A stretch of 64,000 nucleotides of DNA from Callorhinus ursinus (lineage: Eukaryota; Chordata; Mammalia; Carnivora; Otariidae): the NCBI RefSeq assembly GCF_003265705.1, contig NW_020313044.1, positions 1,879,223 to 1,943,222 on the forward strand, in the 5' to 3' direction. Of this stretch, positions 21,745 to 31,889 are shown piece by piece. Position 1 is the stretch's first letter. Every line of letters starts with the position of its first letter. Under the pieces are notes generated by a model, which searched no databases, was not told where the DNA came from, and saw only the letters and a list, made by a program, of their open reading frames with translations. Both the position numbers and the translations under genes were made by a program.

Positions 21745-21914
21745 TTTTTTTTTTTTTAAAGATTTTATTTATTTATTCATGATAGAGGCAGAGGCAGAGG
21801 GAGAAGCAGGCTCCCCAAGGAGCTGGGAGCCCGATGCGGGACTCGATCTCAGGATCCTGGGATCATGACCTGAGCCAAAGGCAGACGCTTAACCATCTGA
21901 GCCACCCAGGCATC
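21745..21914 (-). mobile_element. CAN-SINE (third of three)
   Basis: Perfect 19-bp duplication CCATCCTTGATTATTTCTT at 21726-21744 and 21915-21933. The body type is shorter than in its neighbours. Confidence 0.95.
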
Positions 21915-21998
21915 CCATCCTTGATTATTTCTTAAGGATCACTTCTTAGAAGTGGAATTTCTGGGGAAAAGGTTTGCTACTCTTGAAAAATTTTTTTA

Positions 21999-22178
21999 GG
22001 GACCCCTATGTGGCTCTGTTGAGCATTTGCGTTTGGCTCAGGTCATGATCCTTGGGTCCTGGGATCAAGCCCCTCCCTGCTCAGCGGGTAGTCTGCTTCT
22101 CCTTCTCCCTCTGCACCCCCCTACCCCCGCTTGTGCACTCTTGCTCTCTCTCAAATAAATAAATGTTTAAAAAAACAA
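21999..22178 (+). mobile_element. CAN-SINE, diverged
   Basis: Forward copy inside L1M. The head is altered (CCTATGTGGCTCTGTTGAGC). Confidence 0.85.
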
Positions 22179-22937
22179 AAATACTTAGTTATGCTTTATC
22201 AACGTGGCTTATATGGTACATTAATTTTTAATTTTTTGAGGACCTGTCATACTTACCGTATTACTTTCCTACCAGCAGTGCACAGGGGCTCTAATTTCTC
22301 CACATCTTTGACAATACTTTTATTTTTTTTTATGGAAGCCATCATAATGAGTATGAGGTGGTATTTCATTGTAGTTTTGATTTGCATTTCCCTAATGATT
22401 GGTGATGTTGAATATCTTTTCATGTATTTATTGGACATCCCTGTATGTCTGGAGAAATGTCTACTCAAATCTTTTGCTGCACGTTGGGATGTTTGTTTTC
22501 CGGTGTTCGAGTTTTAGGAGGTCTCTGTATTTTCTGAGTATTAATCCCTTATCACATATATGACTTGCAGATATTTTCTTCCATTCTCTGGGTTGCCTTT
22601 TCACGCTGTGGATGATGTGTCCTTTGATACACAAAAGTTTTTATTTTGATGAAGTTCAATTTACTTGTGCCTTTGGTGCTGTATGCGGGAAATCATTTCC
22701 AAATCCAGTGTCATAAAACTTTTGCCCTGTGTTTTCTTCTAAGAGTTTTATAGTTTTAGTTCTTACATTTAGGTCTTTGGTCCATTTTGAGTTCATTTTT
22801 CTGTATGATAATAGGTAAGGATCTTAACTTCATTCTTTTACATGTGGATATGTAGTTTACTCTGCACCATTTGTTGAAAAGACTGTCATTCCTCATTGAA
22901 TAGTCTTGACACCCTTGTTGAAAATAATTTGACTATA

Positions 22938-23120
22938 GGGGCGCCTGGGTGGCTCAGTAGTTAAGCGTCTGCCTTCGGCTCAGGTCATGATCCCAGGGTC
23001 CTGGGATCGAGCCCCGCATTGGGCTCCCTGCTCCGTGGGAAGCTTGCTTCTCCTTCTCCCACTCCCCCCTGCTTGTGTTCCCTCTCTCTCTGTCAAATAA
23101 ATAAATAAAATCTTCAAAAA
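22938..23120 (+). mobile_element. CAN-SINE in L1M
   Basis: Perfect 17-bp duplication AAAATAATTTGACTATA at 22921-22937 and 23121-23137. Confidence 0.97.
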
Positions 23121-23532
23121 AAAATAATTTGACTATAAATGTGAGCATTTGTTTCTGGACTGTCATTCTATTCTGTTGGCCTGTATGTCTTTATGCAAGT
23201 AGCACACTGTTTTGATTACTGTAGCTTTGTATTAAGTTGATTGCAGATTAGCTTTTGAAGGTCATAATATTTTGTACATTTATATTTTGTGGTTCAGTTG
23301 TGTACATGCTGTTGTGAGAATAGAATAAATTCACTTAACTTTTATATATCTTGATTGTGGAGGTGATTACTCAGCTGTTTGAGTCTGTTAAAACTCATGG
23401 AATAGTACACCAGAGTGAATTTTACTGTGTGTGAAAAGTGATAAAATAGGTAAAAAATAATTCATCCATACTGTTTTTTGCAAGTTTGACCTTTGACATA
23501 TACATAAACAAGTAATGAAAATGTAAGGCCAG

Positions 23533-23726
23533 GGCACCTGGGTGGCTCAGTCGTTAAGCATCTGCCTTCGGCTCAGGTCATGATCCCAGGGTCCCAGAGC
23601 CCCGCATCAGGCTCCCTGCTTGTCCGGAAGCCTGCTTCTCCCTCTCCCACTCCCCCTGCTTGTGTTCCCTCTCTTGCTATGTGTGTCTCTGTCAAATAAG
23701 TAAATGAAATCTAAAAGAAAAGAAAA
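23533..23726 (+). mobile_element. CAN-SINE
   Basis: Perfect 16-bp duplication GAAAATGTAAGGCCAG at 23517-23532 and 23727-23742. The tail is (AAAAG)n. Confidence 0.97.
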
Positions 23727-23742
23727 GAAAATGTAAGGCCAG

Positions 23743-23897
23743 TTATCATTTCTGCTTTCTCAGCTCAAATCTTTTTTCCTCATGAATGACTGAAGACACA
23801 CCCTTAAAGAATAGTCAAAGCATTTTGGTTATAATGTACATGTTGGAGGATTTGAGTTTTATTAGTTCCTTCTGCTTAAAAAAAAAAAAAAGTTAAA
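23743..23897. other. Intron 1 spacer
   Basis: Unassigned, ends in a short A run. Confidence 0.4.
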
Positions 23898-24087
23898 GGG
23901 GAGCCTGGGTGGCTCAGTCAGTTGGGTGTCTGCCTTGGACCTTGGGTCCTGGAATCCGACCCCTGCTCAGTGGGGAGCCTACTTCTCTCTCTTCCTCTGC
24001 CCCACCCCACTGCTTGTGCGTGCTCGTGCGCGTGCTCTCTCTCTCTGTGGGCTCCGTCTCAAATGAATAAATAAAATAATAATAAAA
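23898..24087 (+). mobile_element. CAN-SINE, diverged
   Basis: Forward copy with a shortened middle and a TGCGCG-containing CT region. No clear target duplication. Confidence 0.85.
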
Positions 24088-24870
24088 GAATATAAGACAG
24101 ACCCATCAGGAATCTGGGAGAGCCTCCCTGAGCGGCCATTCCTAACATTCGTTCAGATGCCAGTTTGCTAGCTTCCAGACCTTGAGGGTGTTGCTGGTGC
24201 AGTGTGTTGATCAGCTCAGCCCCCCACAACGTGCGCCTGGCTTGAATGGGCCGAACAGTGTGGGGAAGTGAACAGTCTGGCTTGACTTGCCCTGTCTCAT
24301 GCTGTTTGTTCACTTGCAAGAGCACTGCACTAAATTTATGCGTTATTGAAAGTTCAAAGTGTGCAGAAATAACCATGCTTCAAAATAAAACTTCAACATT
24401 GCCCTTTCTCTCTTGGAGCCTCTAAATGTTCATTATTTTCATCTTTAGGCTTTTTTTTCATAATGTCAAACTTTTTCTCCGTGTGCAAGCATGCCCCCAA
24501 CTCCATTTCTAATGGAGCTTGAAATTAACATGCATTTCTATTTACTTGTTGATGCTCTGTCATCTGTCAACCCCACTTTTTGATTGTGATGTGATTTGTG
24601 CTCTTTCAGTGGCTCAAGTTTGGAGTAATGCATATAATGTAAATATGATTTGAAAGAAAACTTTGAGTGTTATTTTAAATGTTTGTAATAAAGATGGATC
24701 ATTTGGGACAAGCATTATATGAGTAGTGTGATTTGGTTTTTAAATTTCCTTGTCATCTGTCCCGTGTTCCTATTGTAGTAGTGGTAGAGCAGGAATTACA
24801 TTGTGGAAGTTTGTTATAATTTTATGCTGTAAAGTTTTTTTCTTTTTTCTTTTTTTAAGATTTCTAGGGC
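24088..24870. other. Unassigned intron sequence with a GC-rich patch
   Basis: 24090-24400 is richer in GC than its surroundings and matches no repeat I recognise. A 105-codon frame is open on the minus strand (24376-24059), but its end is SINE tail, and it has no motif. 24430-24720 is AT-rich and ends with GTAATAAAGATGG, a possible poly(A) signal, but without an A tail. Confidence 0.35.
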
Positions 24871-24871
24871 T

Positions 24872-25068
24872 GGGGTGCGTGGGTGGCTCAGTCATTAAGC
24901 ATCTACCTTTGGCTCAGGTCATGGTCCCAGGGTCCTGGGATGGAACCTCACGTTGGGTTCCCTGCTCAGCAGGAAGCTTGCTTCTCCCTCTCCCACTACC
25001 CCTGCTTGTGTTTCCTTTCTCGCTGTGTGTCTCTCTGTCAAATAAATAAATAAAATCTTAAAAAAAAG
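24872..25068 (+). mobile_element. CAN-SINE
   Basis: Target GAYTTCTAKGGC near 24859-24870 and 25069-25079, two mismatches. Confidence 0.93.
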
Positions 25069-25334
25069 ACTTCTATGGCTTTATAAAAGAAACTGTCATT
25101 TGCTTTAAAATTTTGTAATGAATAATTTAGTCTGATTTAATCTTGGTGTTAAGTAACTGGTTTTACTCCTTAGTTGCTAATTTAAAGACTAGTTCTTTCC
25201 TGGATTGCTTAGTTTTGTCTATTGCATTTCACTGTAGCGAGCTGTAGATTTCCCTCATTTTCTTATTCTGAGATTTCATTAGTAAATATTCTCATAAATA
25301 AGTGGACCATCCAATGCATTTTGAAAATGTTTTA
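25069..25334. other. Intron 1 spacer
   Basis: AT-rich, unassigned. Confidence 0.4.
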
Positions 25335-25346
25335 TTGCTGTGGTTT

Positions 25347-25535
25347 GTTTTTTTTTTTCTTAAAGATTTTATTTGACCGAGAGAGACAGCGAGAGAGGGA
25401 ACACAAGCAGTGGGAGAGGGAGAAGCAGGTTTCCCGCGGAGCAGGGAGCCCGACGTGGGGCTTGATCCCAGGACCCCGGGATCACGACCTGAGCCGAAGG
25501 TAGATGCTTAACGACTGAGCCACCCTGGAGCCCCT
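25347..25535 (-). mobile_element. CAN-SINE
   Basis: Target TTGCTRTGGTTT at 25335-25346 and 25536-25547. Confidence 0.95.
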
Positions 25536-25547
25536 TGCTATGGTTTT

Positions 25548-26462
25548 CTGCTTAATATTTGACATTATGAATTGAAGATGTGAGTTAGAAGCCTAATTAT
25601 CAGATTACATAATCCCGTACTGGTTTATTTACCAGGTAGGACTGCAGACTGTTCTTGAAACTGAAAGGGCTGTCATAACTCACGAAATGCATTCAGTGTG
25701 GCCCATTTCAAGTGACATGAGGGATAGGAGCTTTTGCTAATAGTCCTTTTACCCTGTGCAGCTCTGATACACGCTTTTCTTTCCAAGCAAAGATGCATTG
25801 TTACTATTCTCCCATGGTGTGTTGAATATTTCATTATGTTAAATATTTCAGTATTAATCTAGACTCTTAATCATGTATTGTGAAAAATGATAGCACAGTG
25901 AATAAGGCAGAAGCCGAAAGGTAAGTTACTTGTCAGTATTCATGGGATTTTTCTCTTCCTGGGGATATCAGAATTGGCAAAGGTTTCTTACAGTCATCTG
26001 TTATCATTTTCTTGCTTCCTTGGACCTGGGGTCATCATGTTCTCAGAAAAGCTGTGGTCTGACTTTGAAGTATATCTTTAGAAACCTGTCATTTTGCAGA
26101 GAAGTAGCTAAGTGAAATGTGAGGTTGATCCCTTGGGAGGAGGGAAAAACAAAACAAAACAAGGGAATGGAAGATGGCAATACTTGAGAGAAATTTAAGC
26201 TTCTTTGGGGTCATTAAGACCAGTGAAAGATGTAATGTTTTCTAGGTGTCTTTATTGAGTCAGGGTCAAAGGCAACCTTTAGTTTACTATATCTCAGTTA
26301 CAGTGGGAACGGTTCACTTAAATGAAATACACATTTATTAAAAGTCTGCCTTTCAAATCAGGTGTTGGAGGAGATGTTAAGAATTTATAAGTCACCATTG
26401 TTAACCTCAGAAGTTTACAAACGAATGGGATTGTTAGCCTTAGTAGTATTACTGATAGGTAA
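25548..26462. other. Repeat-free intron 1 stretch
   Basis: About 900 bp without a recognisable repeat, which is unusual for this intron. No exon-like frame with good splice sites is visible. It is a candidate place for conserved regulatory sequence, but that is inference only. An (AAAAC)n run is near 26148-26162. Confidence 0.4.
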
Positions 26463-26476
26463 GAATTAGCGATCTA

Positions 26477-26633
26477 GGGTGCCTGGGTGGCTCAGTCGTT
26501 AGGCATCTGCCTTCGGCTCAGGTCATGATCCCAGGGTCCTGGGATCGAGCCCCGCATCGGGCTTCCCCCTCTGCTTCTATCTGTGCTCACGCTCTCTCAC
26601 TGTCAAATAAATAAATAAATAATCTTAAAAAAA
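26477..26633 (+). mobile_element. CAN-SINE, internally deleted
   Basis: Duplication AATTAGCGATCTA at 26464-26476 and 26635-26647. The middle CT-rich block is largely missing. Confidence 0.95.
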
Positions 26634-26679
26634 AAATTAGCGATCTATATCTAGTTTTGCTAATTTAGAGCAGACATTT

Positions 26680-26886
26680 TTTAAAAAGATTTATTTATTT
26701 TAGAGAGAATTTGTGTGAGCGTGCAGGGTTGGGGAGGAGGGGCAGAGGGAGAGAGAATCTCAAACCACGCCCCCCACCCCCTGAGTGCAGAGCCCAACAT
26801 GGGCCTTGATCCCAGGACCCCAAGACAGTGACCTGAGTCAAAATCAAGAGTTGGACGTTTAACCAAGTGAGCCACCCAAGCACCCA
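26680..26886 (-). mobile_element. CAN-SINE, diverged
   Basis: Older reverse copy (AGGGTTGGGGAGGAGGGGC, GAGTCAAAATCAAGAGTTGG), target AGACRTTTTTT. Confidence 0.85.
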
Positions 26887-27418
26887 GAGAGAGACGTTTT
26901 TTATTTCTTCCACAAGTGTTAGTGTTGCTAGATGAAACCTGAAGCTGTCAAGCCAGTTGTTGATCAGTTGAAAATTATTGTGCTCAAAAAAGCCACGGTC
27001 CCTGTGCTCAAAGGGGAGCTCCCAGTTTCCTTGGAGACAGGTGCACTGACCTAGTGCTGTGTGCTAAGTGCTGTAATGGAGATGCTTGCGAAGTGCTGGA
27101 GTGACCCAGAAAAGAGAGAACAGCTCTTTCTGTGGGATTAGAGGACATTTGTGTGAGACTTGAAGGAAGATGGAAAAGTCAGGAAGGGTGCTCTGGGCAG
27201 AGAAAGGGTTTATATAAAGGTCTGGACACATGCATGTGCATTGGAGAAGTTTCACGGAGTGGATGCAGGTGATGAGTCTGTCAGGCTAGTGCCAGTTAAG
27301 TTTGTTTACAGGATTTTGGGCTTCATCCCGTTTTTGGTGGGGAAGCAGTCCCTCTTTAAGGGAGGGAGTAGACTCTACGATGAGTGAGGCTGTCTGGATA
27401 ATGATTGGAAATGAGAAG
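26887..27418 (-). repeat. L2-like sequence, reverse
   Basis: GTGCTGTGTGCTAAGTGCTG and GGGCAGAGAAAGGGTTTATA resemble reverse L2 body, interrupted at 27436 by a SINE. Weak. Confidence 0.4.
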
Positions 27419-27435
27419 ACTCCTAGATATTTTAA

Positions 27436-27637
27436 GAAGTATTTTTTTTTTTAAGATTTTATTTATTTATTTGACAGAGAAAGCGAGAGAGCACAAGCAA
27501 GGGGAACAGCAGAGGGAGAGGGGGAAGCAGGCTCCCCGCCAAGCAGGGAGCCCGATGCGGGGCTCGATCCCAGGACCCTGAGATTATGACCTGAGCCGAA
27601 GGCAGACGCTTAACCATCTGAGCCACCCAGGCGCCCC
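27436..27637 (-). mobile_element. CAN-SINE
   Basis: Perfect 17-bp duplication GACTCCTAGATATTTTA at 27419-27435 and 27638-27654. Confidence 0.97.
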
Positions 27638-27654
27638 GACTCCTAGATATTTTA

Positions 27655-28047
27655 AACCAGGACCCAGGCCAGAGCCCTGCGACAAGAAGGGTTAGTAGAG
27701 TGAGTTATTTACTGAGTTACAGAGGAGGGAGAGGGAAGAAGATGAAACAGGCCAGAGTTTCCTTCTAGGGCAGCTGGTTTGGTGGAACTTTGGTCAACAG
27801 AAATGGGGAAAGCCAAAGAGGGAATAGATTGGGAGGAAAATGCTTGCCTTGCTGCCTGTGGAGTTTGAGGAACTTAGCTCTTCAGTTGCTTGTGGGGAGA
27901 AGTCCTTCAGATTGGGGAAATGCTGCTCTGGCCACTTCTGGCCTTCACTATGGTCGCTATGAAGAGGTGGGGTTTGCATCTTTGTTTTTCTGGGCAGGTG
28001 GGGTTCTAGGATTTCTCAGGTAGTATTATAAACACCAAGAATGGAAT
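27655..28047. other. Intron 1: no gene seen, possibly old L2
   Basis: AACCAGGACCCAGGCCAGAG and AGAGTGAGTTATTTACTGAG are reminiscent of reverse L2. Frames on both strands have no recognisable product. Confidence 0.35.
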
Positions 28048-28064
28048 GGGCCCAAAGTATTTTT

Positions 28065-28238
28065 TTTACTAAAGATTTTATTTATTTGACAGAAAGAGAC
28101 ACAGCGAGAGAGGGAACACAAGAAAAGGAAATGGGAGAGGGAGAAGCAGGTTTCCCATGGAGCACGGAGCCCGATGTAGGGCTCGATCCCAGATCATGAA
28201 CTGAGCCGAAGGCAGACTGAGCCACCCAGGCGCCCCAA
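28065..28238 (-). mobile_element. CAN-SINE, partly deleted head
   Basis: Duplication GGCCCAAAGTATTTTT at 28049-28064 and 28239-28254. The stretch between GCAGA and CTGAGCC is shortened. Confidence 0.95.
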
Positions 28239-28330
28239 GGCCCAAAGTATTTTTAAGTTAGGAAAGATAAAAGACCAAACCTGTAATGCCTCTTAATTTC
28301 TTTGCTCATCTTTAAACCTAATTTTTGCCC

Positions 28331-28331
28331 T

Positions 28332-28370
<39 letters not shown>

Positions 28371-28372
28371 TT
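28331..28372. repeat. (TTTA)n microsatellite
   Basis: About ten perfect TTTA units. Confidence 0.97.
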
Positions 28373-28956
28373 GCCATTTAAATATTTATCTTGTTTTTCA
28401 CTCATGCTTGTTTTTGGAAGGCTTTGACATTCTTTGGTGCTGTTGTCCCCTCCTATAACCTGAAACAGTTGCCTTGCCCTCTCCCTTGTACAACAGATCC
28501 TCAGTGAGGACTCCCTCGCCTTTTGGGGACTCCTGCCTAGGTGCTCCTCTTGTGCACTCATGTTCTGTAACTACTTTCTTGTCTAGACTGGGTTTTCCCC
28601 CAACTTTTTTTTCTTTGAAGATCTTCAAATGTACAGAAAAGTAGAAAGAGGAATAGAGTAAGCACTTGATTAGTCAATTCGCTTGGATTCACCAGTTGTT
28701 AACATTTTTCATATTTGCTCATTTACTCCGTATAAACTTTTTTTTTGAGGCATTTGAAAGTGAACTGCAGATACCAGGGTACTTCAGCATGTAACTCCTA
28801 AGAATAAGGACATTGCCTTTACCTAAGTACAATATCACACAAGACATTTTACATTGATAAAGTAACATAATTCCTTTTAAAGAGTGGTCCAAGAGCCATG
28901 TCGCTTCTCTCTGGGAACTTGGGAGAAATACCAACTCTGATGTCCTACCCTAGACC

Positions 28957-29346
28957 TGATGTGGGAAACAAAAGCAAAAGAAAAATTAAATTTCCTTACT
29001 ACTTACAGTCCAATAACAAGTCCTTCAAACAGGCAGAGTGACATTCCTCTGGGAACCCAGCTGCCTTGATGTTAATACTTTGCTAAGGGCGAAAGGCACT
29101 CTTACCCTGACACCCAGGATCCTGTGAGTCTACTTGAACATACAAAAAGTCCCTTAGAGACTTACGCTATCCCTAACCCGCCCAACTTGAAAGCATATAA
29201 TCAGCCCGTCCTCACGATGCCAGTGCAGCTCTTTCTGCCCACGGGTCTCCTGTCCCTGTGCTTTAATAAAACCACCTTTTTGCACTGAAGAGGTCTCAAG
29301 AATTCTTTCTTGGCCTTCGGCTTTGAACCCCATCTTTCCTACATCA
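28957..29346 (+). mobile_element. Solo LTR of an ERV1-like endogenous retrovirus
   Basis: A 390-bp LTR with 12-bp imperfect inverted ends (TGATGTGGGAAA and TTTCCTACATCA, one mismatch), flanked by the 4-bp target duplication GACC (28953-28956 and 29347-29350) expected of gammaretrovirus-type integrase. A TATA-like CATATAA lies at about 29194-29200, and AATAAA at 29265-29270 is followed by a U5-like stretch. No internal retroviral genes are present, so it is a solo LTR left by recombination between the two LTRs of a provirus. It sits in an older L1 fragment, in the same orientation as CTNNA1. Confidence 0.85.
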
Positions 29347-29470
29347 GACCTGAATCAGAATTTGCCTTTAAACAGGATTTCCAGAAATACTTATCTTACG
29401 GTATAGTGCTTATTCATATTAAATTTGATCAATTGTCCCAGTGATTTTTTTTTTTTTTTAAATCCAGGAA

Positions 29471-29653
29471 AAAGGGGCGCCTGGGTGGCCCAGTCAGTTA
29501 GGTCAGATTAGGTCATGATCCCAGGGTCCTGGGTTTGAGCCCCATGTTCCGCTCCCTGCCCAGCAGGGAGTCTACTTCTCCCTCTCCCTCTGCCCCCTCC
29601 TCCGCTTGTGCGCACCCACGCTCTCTCCCCCCCAAATAAATAAAATCTTAAAA
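29471..29653 (+). mobile_element. CAN-SINE in L1M
   Basis: Target AAATSCAGGAA at 29460-29470 and 29654-29664. Part of the head is duplicated or garbled (TTAGGTCAGATTAGGTCATG). Confidence 0.93.
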
Positions 29654-29951
29654 AAATGCAGGAATCAATAAAGATCACATACTGTGTTTGTCATATCTCT
29701 TTAGAATTTTTATTTCTGTCCCCCCCATGACACAGTTGGGAAGAGTTTAGGCCAATTTTGTAGATGCTCTGTAGTTTGGATTGGTCTGATTGTTTCCATT
29801 TTTGGCAGTACTATGCATGTGATGATGTTCCTTTCTGAGGGCATTGCAGCAGTTGTCACATTGTTCTACTGGTGGTGATGCCAAATTTAAACACTTGATT
29901 AGGTGGCATCTGCCACATTTCTCCCTTGTAAGGCACCTGTTCCTTTTGTAC

Positions 29952-30388
29952 TGTTGGGGTAGAAGAATTTCTTCTACCCTTCAAGGTCCTTCTAGCTGGA
30001 CTAAGAATCAAATTGACATGAGACAAATTAATAGAGAAAATCAAATCTAATATCGTACTTAAGGGGAATCTATACAGACATGGAAATTCTAAAGATAGGC
30101 AACGTAATGCTAATATGAGTTAAGGACCAGGGGAGGGATCTGAGGATACAAAGGGGAGAAAGACCATTAGCAGGAAGCTAAAAGGAAGTATTTGGAAAAC
30201 AAAGGTTGTTTTATTAGGTAGATAAGTTTCTCAGGTAAAGAGGAATCTGTTAACAGCTGTCTTCCTAGAGGAGGCAGTTAAGGGGGAGGCAAAGAGCTTT
30301 TCCTAAATCTGCTGGGTTTTGATTGCTTTTAACTCAATGTTCATGCCAAAGTGGCCTATCTTGGGGAGACTTACCCCTGGCCCTCACA
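29952..30388 (-). mobile_element. Second ERV LTR, solo, opposite orientation
   Basis: A 437-bp element with TG...CA ends and the 4-bp duplication GTAC (29948-29951 and 30389-30392). On the minus strand it starts TGTGAGGGCCAGG and carries AATAAA (in CTAATAAAACAACC). Its U5-like end is rich in TTGATTTGATTTTCTC-type sequence, as in mammalian ERV1 LTRs. No internal region is present. It lies 600 bp from the LTR at 28957 but differs in sequence, so it is a separate insertion in the same old L1. Confidence 0.75.
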
Positions 30389-30499
30389 GTACTTAATTGC
30401 TGTGATGATCTGATAGGGATTTCTAATTAGTCTTTGTGTCCCTTGCACCTAGCAGGATCCCAGGATATGGTAATTGGTCAGTCAGTGAATGACAGAATG

Positions 30500-30958
30500 G
30501 GTAATCAAAAGTGTATACTATAGTACAAGTTTTAGAGGCAGTCACTCAGTCTGGGTAATTTCCTAATCTCAATCCAAGTTCAGGCATCTTTTCTCTTCCT
30601 CTCCAAGAAAAATACAGTTCTCTTCCTGTGGGCTTTTCCCTGCCTTTTAGTCCCATTGTTCTAAAACAAAAACCTCTTTTCCCTTTGTCTCTGTTTTCTC
30701 TGTTGACTACAGTCCAGATGCTGGTTTCATCTTATTTGCTTTTTTGACCAGAGTCTTCCAGTTTCTTAGGAAAACGGGGACTTCCTGTACATCCATAATC
30801 AGTTGTCTGTTATGAAGGCTTAGTGCAGCTTTCTCTAGAATACTCTTCCATTGTTAATGGCCTCAGCCATATGGGGTGGAAGCTAAGTAAAGGAATCTAG
30901 ATATCCGGTTCATACTGTAAACAGTCACTTCCGCTGCTCTGGAGCTTTTGTTTTTTTC
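30500..30958. other. Intron 1: no gene seen
   Basis: Unassigned, pyrimidine-rich on the + strand. Confidence 0.4.
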
Positions 30959-31560
30959 CTTCCCTTGATCTCTTACCTCTTCTTGCTCTGTGCTCCAGCC
31001 ACATTGGCCTTCTCTTTCTGTAAGTCCTGGGAGATGCTGCCTTGTCTATGTTACGTCAGCCTGCAATGTTCTTCATGTACTTGCTCACTCTTCTTGACTT
31101 TCAGATTGCAGTTCATATGTTACCAAGATAGAAAGGCCCTTGAAAGACCCTACCTAATTCCATTACCATTATCCTGCTTAATTTTCTTCCTAGTCCTAGT
31201 ATAGTCTCGTTTTCTTTATTTTAATTAATTAATTAAAGATTTTATTTATTGGGGGGGAGAGAGCGCGAGCGAGCACAGGAGCAGGGGGAAGGGCAGAGGG
31301 AGAAGCAGACTCCCCACTGAGCAGGGAGCCCGATTGGATTCAAGGCTTGATCCAGGACCTTGGAGATCTTGACCTGAGCTGAAGGCAGACAATCGACTGA
31401 ACCACCCAGGCTCCCTAATCTCATTTTCTAATTTATGCCATTACTATAGTGTTGTTTCATGAAGGCAGATTTTTCTAGTTTTGTTCCATGCTGTCTGGAA
31501 TAATGCCTATATGGAGAAGGCACTCAAATATTTGCTGATGGAGTGGCTAAATGGTTGACT
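30959..31560 (+). repeat. L2 LINE fragment, split by a SINE
   Basis: GCTCCAGCCACATTGGCCTT, CTGCAATGTTCTTCATG, CATATGTTACCAAGATAG, then after the SINE TCATGAAGGCAGATTTTTCT and GAGAAGGCACTCAAATATTT: forward L2 order. Confidence 0.8.
31216..31415 (-). mobile_element. CAN-SINE in L2
   Basis: Target TARTCTCRTTTTCT at 31202-31215 and 31416-31429. Confidence 0.93.
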
Positions 31561-31742
31561 GAATAGTTTTTTCTGTCCTTTGCTTAGTGCTTTTGGTAAT
31601 CATTGCGTCTCCTATTGCTTGTGGCGTGACAGTTTTCGTTCAGCTGTTCTGTGTTTTCTCATTGTCTTTGCTGCCCTCAAAACAAGAAAAGGAACAAAAT
31701 AAAAGTGATTAACTGTTTTATTATAATTAAAAATAATTGTAG

Positions 31743-31889
31743 AGGCGCCTGGGTGGCTCAGTCCTTGAGTCTGCCTTCAGCTCAGGTCATGATCCCTGCT
31801 GAGCGGGGAGCCCGCTTCTCCCTCTCCCTCTGCGTGCTGTTCCCCTACTTGTGCTTGCTCTCTGTCAAATAAAGTAAAAAAAAAAAAAA
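31743..31889 (+). mobile_element. CAN-SINE, internally deleted
   Basis: Short forward copy that jumps from TCATGATCCC to TGCTGAGCGGGGAG. Target AAAATAATKGTA is repeated on both sides. Confidence 0.92.

Larger units (their letters stand above)
21934..23275 (-). repeat. L1M LINE, reverse (ORF2 part), with two SINEs
   Basis: TTCTTAGAAGTGGAATTTCT, TTGATTTGCATTTCCCTAAT, TCTGGGTTGCCTTTTCACGC, TTTGGTCCATTTTGAGTTCA, CACCATTTGTTGAAAAGACT and CACTGTTTTGATTACTGTAG are the reverse ORF2 order. The frames are decayed. Confidence 0.85.
28600..30500. repeat. Old L1M 3' region, interrupted by two LTRs and a SINE
   Basis: GTACAGAAAAGTAGAAAGAG, CACCAGTTGTTAACATTTT, AACAAGGACATT-like GAATAAGGACATTGCC, CAATTGTCCCAGTGATT, TTTGTCATATCTCTTTAG and GTGGCATCTGCCACATTTCT are ordered landmarks of an old L1 3' region. 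The same family appears at 36440-37310 and 38960-39310. Confidence 0.7.
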
